6,382 nucleotides of DNA. It comes from DATFJZ01 sp034660495 (lineage in GTDB: Bacteria; Desulfobacterota; Desulfobacteria; Desulfobacterales; Desulfobacteraceae). Shown here in pieces: positions 1 to 4,098 of the stretch; position 1 is the stretch's first letter; every line of letters begins with the position of its first letter. A model generated the notes under the pieces. The model searched no databases. It was not told where the DNA came from and saw nothing but the letters and a program-made list of their open reading frames with translations. The DNA is taken from positions 1 through 6,382 of the forward strand of contig JAYEJJ010000037.1 in assembly GCA_034660495.1 (NCBI GenBank), given 5' to 3'. Made by a program: the position numbers and the translations under genes.

Positions 1-84
1 TGGTTAGGGCATAGCAGAAAACCTTTGTTAAAAATACACAATACTGAGATCACTTTAACTATTTGATTTCTAAACATTTAATTC

Positions 85-492
85 ATGCTAAAAAAGTTAG
101 CTGGTCGACCGGAAAAATGGGAATGCGTCCGAGTAAAGGTTACTTTTTTTAATTCAGCCTGGGATTTTTTGAGACCCGATAATATTAACCGGTTCAATCT
201 GGCTACCTTAGATAATATCACAGCAATGAAAGTTCACACTCTTTTTTTAAGGGCAAGATACAGGGATTATTATGATCTTTATTATATAGCCAGAGAAAAA
301 AAATCTTTAAAGGATATCTATGATTGCTCAAAAGATATTATTGAGGGGATAAACTTTAAAGTGTTTGCATCTGCTTTGGTATATATAGATGACATTAAGG
401 ATGATAATATTAATCATCTGGCGCCAGCAAAACAATTGAGCAAACAGGATATAAGGTCTTTTTTTGAAAAAGAGCTTTCAAAAAGTAAATAG
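85..492 (+). pseudogene. AbiEii/AbiGii-type nucleotidyltransferase toxin, C-terminal remnant
   Basis: The 135-residue reading frame resembles only the C-terminal part of AbiEii-family proteins, the nucleotidyltransferase toxins of type IV toxin-antitoxin and abortive-infection systems. Visible family marks are a beta-strand-like VRVKVTFF (about residues 16-23), then ITAMKVHTLFLRARYRDYYD (45-64), matching the family pattern of a conserved Met-Lys, an Arg and an Arg-Asp-x-x-Asp stretch, and a helical tail ending SFFEKELSKSK. The N-terminal catalytic region, with its glycine-serine/threonine motif and metal-binding aspartates, is absent. In-frame stops lie just upstream at 64-66 and 79-81, no Shine-Dalgarno precedes the ATG at 85, and no antitoxin (AbiEi-like) gene is present. 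It is therefore read as a 5'-truncated fragment, probably inactive. The region is AT-richer than the rest of the window, consistent with acquired DNA. The family call rests on motif recognition, not a search. Confidence 0.6.
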
Positions 493-513
493 TAAACTCC
501 TGACCCTTACTTT
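340..513 (+). repeat. Direct repeat copy A (174 bp, compact form)
   Basis: This 174-base stretch covers the last 51 codons of the AbiEii remnant and 21 bases past its stop. It recurs at 560-806. Aligning the two by eye, every base of this copy is present in the second, with no substitutions. The second copy is longer by 73 bases, all accounted for by tandem duplications (8+48+9+6+2). This copy keeps the open, family-like C-terminus, so it is taken as closer to the ancestral form. The two copies are separated by 46 bases (514-559) that are not repeated. Confidence 0.95.
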
Positions 514-559
514 CTGATTTATCCTGAAATCATGTCCATGGATTATCGAGATCACTCTC

Positions 560-806
560 ATTGAGGGGATAAACTTTAAAACTTTAAAGTGTTTGCATCT
601 GCTTTGGTGCTTTGGTGCTTTGGTGCTTTGGTGCTTTGGTGCTTTGGTGCTTTGGTATATATAGATGACATTAAGGACATTAAGGATGATAATATTAATC
701 ATCTGGCGCCAGCAAAACAATTGAGCAAACAGGATATAGATATAAGGTCTTTTTTTGAAAAAAAGAGCTTTCAAAAAGTAAATAGTAAACTCCTGACCCT
801 TACTTT
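560..806 (+). pseudogene. Expanded duplicate of the AbiEii remnant C-terminus (copy B)
   Basis: This is a second copy of 340-513, carrying five extra tandem insertions: an 8-bp duplication (periodic segment 571-588), six additional copies of the octamer gctttggt (600-656), a 9-bp duplication of gacattaag (667-686), a 6-bp duplication of gatata (733-744), and two extra A's in an A-run (758-764, A7 against A5). The 8-bp and 2-bp events shift the frame; the 48-, 9- and 6-bp events do not. A GTG-initiated frame at 589-831 still reads the family-like FASALV, then the repeat-derived LWCFGALV units, then YIDDIKDIKDDNINHLAPAK. It then leaves the family frame after FFEK and ends in the 803-827 hairpin. 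There is no ribosome-binding site at 589. I do not expect a functional protein. Confidence 0.85.
600..656 (+). repeat. Octanucleotide microsatellite (gctttggt, seven copies)
   Basis: Seven perfect head-to-tail copies of gctttggt occupy 601-656, and base 600 also fits the period. The corresponding place in copy A (373-380) has a single copy. Because 8 is not a multiple of 3, one to three units change the reading frame cyclically. Read on the minus strand the tract encodes repeats of STKAPKHQ; on the plus strand, LWCFGALV. Tracts like this are typically length-unstable through slippage. Confidence 0.97.
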
Positions 807-827
807 TGTAAAATTTCTTTACAAAAG
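803..827. other. Perfect AT-rich hairpin (10-bp stem, 5-nt loop)
   Basis: cttttgtaaa (803-812) and tttacaaaag (818-827) are exact reverse complements around the loop atttc. The left arm begins inside the last bases of repeat copy B, so the hairpin marks the right boundary of the duplicated block. A proper U-tract follows on neither strand and the stem has only two G-C pairs, so a Rho-independent terminator is doubtful. It could be a recombination end or a short mRNA 3' structure. Confidence 0.6.
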
Positions 828-831
828 ATAA

Positions 832-1041
832 AAAATACCGACATGAATGACAATTTGTCTTAAACCCCTGATTTAAAATTTTCCTGCCCGGTTTTGTTCG
901 TATTTACGGAGAAATTCTCATTATTAACGGCTGTTTTTATCTTTAGATTCAATGGTATGGTAATTGCTGCTTATCCCTCTAATTTTTTTTGAAAGATGAT
1001 TTAGCAGAGCAAAAAGCAAAATAAAATGGAAGGGATAAACT
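832..1041. other. AT-rich intergenic stretch without a recognisable gene
   Basis: Together with the tandem repeats that follow, this makes a gap of almost 290 bases between copy B and the pyrophosphorylase-like gene. I see no coding frame of useful length, no RNA gene and no convincing promoter hexamer pair. A short tggta doublet near 954-963 and homopolymer T/A runs are the only local structure. Confidence 0.5.
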
Positions 1042-1061
1042 GATTAACCAAGATTAACCAA
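1042..1061. repeat. 10-bp perfect tandem duplication
   Basis: gattaaccaa occurs twice in direct succession at 1042-1051 and 1052-1061. The unit is not internally repetitive, so this looks like a one-step duplication rather than growth of an existing simple repeat. It lies only four bases before another tandem duplication, in the 5' flank of the gene at 1120. Confidence 0.95.
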
Positions 1062-1065
1062 AGAG

Positions 1066-1093
1066 AAAATATGAATCAAAAATATGAATCAAA
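1066..1093. repeat. 13-bp tandem duplication containing an ATG
   Basis: The segment 1066-1093 is periodic with a 13-base unit (aaaatatgaatca). It doubles an ATG: one at 1071 and one at 1084. A weak purine-rich ribosome-binding sequence (aaagaga, 1060-1066) lies at suitable spacing before the first ATG but about 17 bases from the second. Removing one unit would put that sequence a few bases before a single ATG in the frame of the downstream gene. The duplication therefore appears to have disturbed a start region. Confidence 0.93.
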
Positions 1094-1116
1094 CAGCACT
1101 GGATCTGACAGATTAA
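1084..1116 (+). other. Aborted in-frame leader of the UDPGP-like gene (MNQTALDLTD-stop)
   Basis: The ATG at 1084 is in the same frame as the 1120-2475 gene and reads MNQTALDLTD, then TAA at 1114-1116, then Tyr-Leu-Gln-Leu-Phe and on into the body of the protein. If the TAA were a sense codon, the gene would start with an ordinary ATG and gain 12 residues. This may be the original N-terminus interrupted by a nonsense substitution or sequencing error, or simply a chance short frame. Confidence 0.4.
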
Positions 1117-1119
1117 TAT

Positions 1120-2475
1120 TTGCAATTGTTTTATGATCATTCCGACTATATTGATTATTGTATTGAAACAGCCGCGGATATCCTGTCAAAATTCTCAGAC
1201 ATAACAGATCTGTCAAATCATCTTGACCAGATCAATGCCCATGAACATCTTAACGAACTGGAAAATCCCAGACATGTTTTTCAGCTGGATAAAAATGAAT
1301 TAACCACGGGTGATTATATCAAAACCTGGAAATGTATTGCCGAAGGCAGGCTGTTTATGGAACATACCCTGGCAGGGGAAGCCACCCGCCTGAAGCTTGG
1401 CACCAAATATCTGATAAAGATAAATATTGCAGAAGATCTGTCCCTCAGCGAAATTACCCATCGGATCAACCGGGAAAACAGCGCCGCTGTTTCAGAGGAC
1501 TTTATCAGAATGCAGTTGTGCTGTGATCCTTCAGAACTTCTGCCTTTATCCCTGGGCATAAGGCATATGCTGCAATACGCCTACGATATTTACACCTTAT
1601 CAAAATTACTGGGGTATGATCCCGAAGAGGTGCTTTCAAAGCAGAAAATGCTGATTGTTTTGAATGAAGCCACTGCTGATATTATCATTGATGAATTTAT
1701 CAAGCACAGATTTTACGGGTTCAGCCGGGAAAATGTATATTTCATGGTTCAGCGGTCTTATCATGGGATAAACTTGAAAGGCAAAAAGGTGTTTTATGAT
1801 AACAGCGCACCCAGACGGCTTCACAACCACGGGCATATCGCCATCCAGCAGACCATGACCCATGAGATATTCCGTATTAATGGAAAAAAATGGCGCAGTT
1901 ATATCAGCCATCACAGGTTCGGCAGGATTCTCGATAAAATGGAAGTAAAAGTGACTTATAATATTGAAGACCTTGATTATCTTAACCGGTCTCTGGATTA
2001 TGAAACCATTGCCCTGGCCATTAAAAAGGGAAGGGAAGGGTACCATATGGTCATGGAAGTACTTCCCAACAATCCGGATAATCCTCAAAAGGGGGGAATG
2101 GCAGCCTATGATCCTGTCCTTGAAAGGGATGTCATCATTGAAAGCTTTCAGCTTAATGGAATTAACCCCCATGAGATTCAGTTTATCAATAAAAATATCA
2201 ACTATTATCCCAATCCGTATACGGCATGGGAAACCGTTAAAAATCAGGGAATTCATCTGCCTCTGGCTGTAAAGAACGGATTTGTGTATTTTCAGCCGGT
2301 GATCGGAGATATCAATTTTCTGGTAAAAACCGCCATTCTTACCCGCAGTCAGGCATTGCCCATCAAGGCCTGGAAATCCATTGTCCATACGCCCCTGGCT
2401 GTAAACTGCATGTATGTTCAGGATGCTCAAAAAGGATTTTCAGAGTTTGCCAATCGGTTTGTCAATCTGTCCTGA
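1120..2475 (+). CDS. UDPGP/UAP-family sugar-nucleotide pyrophosphorylase-like protein
   Basis: This 451-residue protein looks like a GT-A-fold nucleotidyltransferase of the UDP-glucose/UDP-N-acetylhexosamine pyrophosphorylase group. These enzymes join UTP and a sugar 1-phosphate to give UDP-sugar and pyrophosphate in the cytoplasm. Seen in the sequence: IAEGRLFMEHTLAGEATRLK followed by LGTKYL (73-98), placed like the AGGxGTRLGxxxPK nucleotide loop but degenerate (GEATRL for GGQGTRL, no proline before the lysine). Next come KMLIVLNEATADIIIDEF and FYGFSRENVYFMVQ (176-210), LHNHGHIAIQ (234-243, compare PxGHGxI), NPQKGGMAAYD (321-331, compare DxKGG) and FINKNINYYP (355-364, compare FNTNN). The length suits the family. 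The start is uncertain: TTG at 1120 follows an in-frame TAA by one codon and lacks a clear ribosome-binding site, TTG at 1126 is possible, and no in-frame ATG occurs until residue 80. The substrate cannot be read from sequence, and the altered loop could mean changed or lost catalysis. Confidence 0.65.
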   Translation: MQLFYDHSDYIDYCIETAADILSKFSDITDLSNHLDQINAHEHLNELENPRHVFQLDKNELTTGDYIKTWKCIAEGRLFMEHTLAGEATRLKLGTKYLIKINIAEDLSLSEITHRINRENSAAVSEDFIRMQLCCDPSELLPLSLGIRHMLQYAYDIYTLSKLLGYDPEEVLSKQKMLIVLNEATADIIIDEFIKHRFYGFSRENVYFMVQRSYHGINLKGKKVFYDNSAPRRLHNHGHIAIQQTMTHEIFRINGKKWRSYISHHRFGRILDKMEVKVTYNIEDLDYLNRSLDYETIALAIKKGREGYHMVMEVLPNNPDNPQKGGMAAYDPVLERDVIIESFQLNGINPHEIQFINKNINYYPNPYTAWETVKNQGIHLPLAVKNGFVYFQPVIGDINFLVKTAILTRSQALPIKAWKSIVHTPLAVNCMYVQDAQKGFSEFANRFVNLS

Positions 2476-2587
2476 TCACTGTCTGCACTGAATACAAGAC
2501 GGCAGGGTGAGGGATAAAAATTTACCTTGTTTTTTTCATTAAAAATATGATTTAATACTTTATACCTGCCGCAAGTCATTGATCTTT
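2476..2587. other. Intergenic region with possible weak promoter for the CBM48 gene
   Basis: No gene is visible. TTGTTT (2527-2532), an 18-base spacer and TTTAAT (2551-2556) form a weak sigma-70-like pair on the plus strand. No good terminator for the preceding gene is evident, so read-through into the CBM48 gene remains possible. Confidence 0.25.
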
Positions 2588-2635
2588 GGGATCTGGAAGA
2601 AAATAATATGAGGGGATTATTTTTTGGAAGATCCC
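2588..2635 (+). promoter_or_regulatory. Long imperfect hairpin in the CBM48 gene leader
   Basis: Two 20-base arms face each other around the 8-base loop atgagggg (2608-2615). The outer stem pairs gggatct (2588-2594) with agatccc (2629-2635), and the inner stem pairs aaaataat (2600-2607) with attatttt (2616-2623). They are separated by a symmetric 5-by-5 internal loop. The structure ends 17 bases before the AAGGAG ribosome-binding site of the next gene. It resembles a 5'-UTR structure or protein-binding palindrome more than a terminator, since no T-run follows. Function unknown. Confidence 0.5.
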
Positions 2636-2652
2636 TTAATGCGTTGATTTTT

Positions 2653-2658
2653 AAGGAG
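2653..2658 (+). promoter_or_regulatory. Ribosome-binding site of the CBM48 gene
   Basis: AAGGAG lies 7 bases before the ATG at 2666. It is the clearest Shine-Dalgarno of the plus-strand genes here and fixes that start. Confidence 0.85.
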
Positions 2659-2665
2659 TATTAAA

Positions 2666-2965
2666 ATGATTAAAAAAAAATCAGGCAAAAAAACAAAACG
2701 GAAAAGAACCCAGTTTTCATTCAACCTGCCAGATGCCGGGGAAGTGCTCCTTGCCGGTGATTTCAACCAGTGGAACGGTAAAAAGCACCGAATGAAACAA
2801 AATTCCGGAGGCATATGGGAAAAAACCCTGGTCCTCAAGCCGGGGATTTATGAATACAAGTATATTGTAGATGGAAAATGGCAGACCGATCCGGCATGCA
2901 GCCGAAACTGCATGAATACCTTTGGCAGTTACAACAACTGGATCAATGTGCCGGAAAACAAATAG
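2666..2965 (+). CDS. Stand-alone CBM48/AMPK-type glycogen-binding domain protein
   Basis: This 99-residue protein is almost entirely one carbohydrate-binding module of the CBM48 / AMPK-beta glycogen-binding type. After a very basic N-terminus (KKKSGKKTKRKR, residues 3-14) the domain runs from about residue 15 to 95. It shows VLLAGDFNQWN (27-37), GGIWEKTLVLKPGIYEYKYI (48-67), VDGKW (68-72) and FGSYNNWINV (86-95). The aromatic and Asn/Lys residues expected to contact alpha-glucan (the Trp of FNQW, the Trp and Lys of the GxWxK stretch, the Lys of YKYIVDG) are present. No catalytic or second domain is attached, so it probably acts as a cytoplasmic glucan-binding adaptor; there is no signal peptide. 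It follows the UDPGP-like gene on the same strand, suggesting a role in storage or structural glucan metabolism. The basic tail could bind nucleic acid or a partner; that is conjecture. Confidence 0.88.
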   Translation: MIKKKSGKKTKRKRTQFSFNLPDAGEVLLAGDFNQWNGKKHRMKQNSGGIWEKTLVLKPGIYEYKYIVDGKWQTDPACSRNCMNTFGSYNNWINVPENK

Positions 2966-3025
2966 TTGCAGCCAGTGCAGCATTTACTCCTGTTTACCGG
3001 TTTTACGCTATATACTTACTGCCTG

Positions 3026-3054
3026 TTGACATTTTCAAATTTAAGTTTTAGTAT
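3026..3054 (+). promoter_or_regulatory. Sigma-70-type promoter for the coiled-coil protein gene
   Basis: TTGACA (3026-3031, perfect -35) is followed by a 17-base spacer and TAGTAT (3049-3054, four of six -10 bases). The expected transcription start, 6-8 bases beyond the -10, falls at about 3061-3062, on or next to the ATG at 3062. That leaves little or no room for an untranslated leader. Confidence 0.55.
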
Positions 3055-3061
3055 TTTGATT

Positions 3062-3934
3062 ATGAAATTAAAAATATTACAAATAGTTATCTTATTTCAG
3101 CTTTTTTTGCCAGGTGTCTTGTTGGCTGTAGAACCAGCACCTGACATCACAGATCGTGAAATTATAGAAAAGCTTGCAAAGCTGGAAAGTGGTCAGCAGG
3201 CTCTGAATCAGAGAGTTTCAGATTTACGCTCAGAAATGAAAGTCGGACAAGAAAATTTACGGGCTGAAATGAAAGTCGGACAAGAAAATTTACGGGCTGA
3301 AATGAAATCAGGCCAAGAGAATTTACGGACTGAAATGAAAGCGGGTCAGCAGGCTCTGAACCAGAGAATTTCAGACTTGCGCTCAGAGATGAAAGCAGGT
3401 CANNNNNNNNNNNNNNNNNNNNNNNNNNNNNNNNNNNNNNNNNNNNNNNNNNNNNNNNNNNNNNNNNNNNNNNNNNNNNNNNNNNNNNNNNNNNNNNNNN
3501 NNCAAGAAAATTTACGGGCTGAAATGAAATCAGGCCAAGAGAATTTACGGACTGAAATGAAAGCGGGTCAGCAGGCTCTGAACCAGAGAATTTCAGACTT
3601 GCGCTCAGAGATGAAAGCAGGTCAGGATGCCATGAATAAAAGACTTGATGATTTGAACCAACGTATCAGCAGCTTAACTTATGTAATGGTAACCATGTTT
3701 GGAGCTGTTGTAGCACTGATAGCTGTTTTGGTGGGACTTATGTTATGGGATCGTCGTACTACAGTGAAACCTGTCGTTGAAAAAGTTAACCGTCTTGAGC
3801 GAGATGTTTCAGAAAATCTTTATTTATCTGATGAGTTTGGGCTGAAGGTGAATCGGATCATTAAAGCCTTGCGTGAGATTGCTGCAACAGATGATCATTT
3901 TGCAACTGTTCTGCGCTCTTGTTCTTTGCTTTAA
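3062..3934 (+). CDS. Exported membrane-anchored coiled-coil protein with 11-residue repeats (interrupted by assembly gap)
   Basis: I do not recognise a named family. From the ATG at 3062 the frame is 290 codons, 34 of them undetermined (residues 114-147). Order: a signal peptide (MKLKILQIVILFQLFLPGVL, cleavage probably after LLA near residue 22); a short acidic linker; coiled-coil repeats of 11 residues (QENLRAEMKVG and variants) interspersed with an 18-residue unit (QQALNQRISDLRSEMKAG, residues 96-113 and 170-187); a transmembrane helix at about 207-229 (YVMVTMFGAVVALIAVLVGL, then MLW) followed by Arg-Arg; and a 61-residue, probably cytoplasmic tail. The expected topology is a periplasmic coil on an inner-membrane anchor, perhaps a spacer or sensor. 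A longer frame opens at TTG 2966, directly after the CBM48 stop, but the ATG at 3062 heads a proper signal peptide and follows a promoter. No Shine-Dalgarno is visible before it. True length is unknown because of the gap. Confidence 0.7.
   Translation: MKLKILQIVILFQLFLPGVLLAVEPAPDITDREIIEKLAKLESGQQALNQRVSDLRSEMKVGQENLRAEMKVGQENLRAEMKSGQENLRTEMKAGQQALNQRISDLRSEMKAGXXXXXXXXXXXXXXXXXXXXXXXXXXXXXXXXXXQENLRAEMKSGQENLRTEMKAGQQALNQRISDLRSEMKAGQDAMNKRLDDLNQRISSLTYVMVTMFGAVVALIAVLVGLMLWDRRTTVKPVVEKVNRLERDVSENLYLSDEFGLKVNRIIKALREIAATDDHFATVLRSCSLL
3242..3340 (+). repeat. 33-bp tandem repeats encoding 11-residue coiled-coil units
   Basis: Two perfect 33-base copies lie at 3242-3274 and 3275-3307, and a diverged third copy at 3308-3340. 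Each encodes one 11-residue unit of the QENLRxEMKxG type. The first two are identical at DNA level, which indicates recent duplication or conversion. The array continues beyond the gap at 3503. Confidence 0.92.
3281..3402 (+). repeat. 122-bp perfect repeat, left flank of the gap
   Basis: Bases 3281-3402 are identical to 3503-3624, by direct reading. This copy ends exactly at the first N and the other begins exactly after the last N. Both are read in the same frame of the coiled-coil gene. Confidence 0.95.
3403..3502. other. Assembly gap (exactly 100 N)
   Basis: A run of exactly 100 N is the usual placeholder for a scaffold gap of unknown size. Because a 122-base sequence ends on one side and starts again on the other, the two contigs may simply overlap there (no real gap), or an unresolved repeat array may be missing. 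Confidence 0.97.
3503..3624 (+). repeat. 122-bp perfect repeat, right flank of the gap
   Basis: Identical to 3281-3402. It encodes two 11-residue units and one 18-residue unit of the coiled coil. If the two flanks are the same DNA counted twice, the protein shrinks by 74 residues to about 216 and stays in frame. Confidence 0.95.
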
Positions 3935-4009
3935 TGGTGATAGTGCCTGGATAAATTATACAGATCGGCGCTGATAAACTCGATGATGTCAGAGAGTGTT
4001 TGCCCCCCC

Positions 4010-4038
4010 AAAAAAGGCCCTGCATAATATCGCCTTTT
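4010..4038 (-). terminator. Possible intrinsic terminator between convergent genes
   Basis: aaaaggc (4012-4018) pairs with gcctttt (4032-4038) around a 13-base loop. Read on the minus strand, the stem is followed by a run of T's (complement of A4010-A4015), and it lies about 60 bases beyond the ABC-F stop codon. On the plus strand the T-run is only four long. The stem is short, so confidence is limited. The 164 bases between the convergent genes hold nothing else I recognise, apart from a C7A6 homopolymer pair (4003-4015). Confidence 0.4.
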
Positions 4039-4098
4039 CACTTTTAACCCAGGTAGATAAACATATGGATCTGCATACAGTCACTTCATCAGGCAGGC

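Noticed and set aside
1..84. Upstream 21-codon frame ending at the TGA at 64-66 as the N-terminal part of the AbiEii protein
   Set aside because: The translation shows no AbiEii nucleotidyltransferase motif and cannot be joined to the remnant by a simple frameshift, given a second stop at 79-81.
600..656. CRISPR-like array
   Set aside because: The units are 8 bases and contiguous with no spacers, so it is a microsatellite.
478..774. Minus-strand frame reading STKAPKHQ repeats
   Set aside because: It arises from the octamer tract, has no ribosome-binding site or domain, and overlaps pseudogene copies on the other strand.
346..1775. gggataaac recurring at about 346, 566, 1032 and 1767
   Set aside because: Two instances belong to the copy A/B repeat, one lies inside a coding gene, and a 9-mer of this composition gives no evidence of being a shared signal.
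1636..2430. Long minus-strand open frame (264 codons) opposite the UDPGP-like gene
   Set aside because: It lies wholly inside the plus-strand gene, which carries recognisable family motifs; the antisense translation shows no domain.
2966..3061. N-terminal extension of the coiled-coil protein from TTG 2966
   Set aside because: The ATG at 3062 begins a standard signal peptide (Met-Lys-Leu-Lys then a hydrophobic core) and lies at the predicted transcript start; the extension has no ribosome-binding site.
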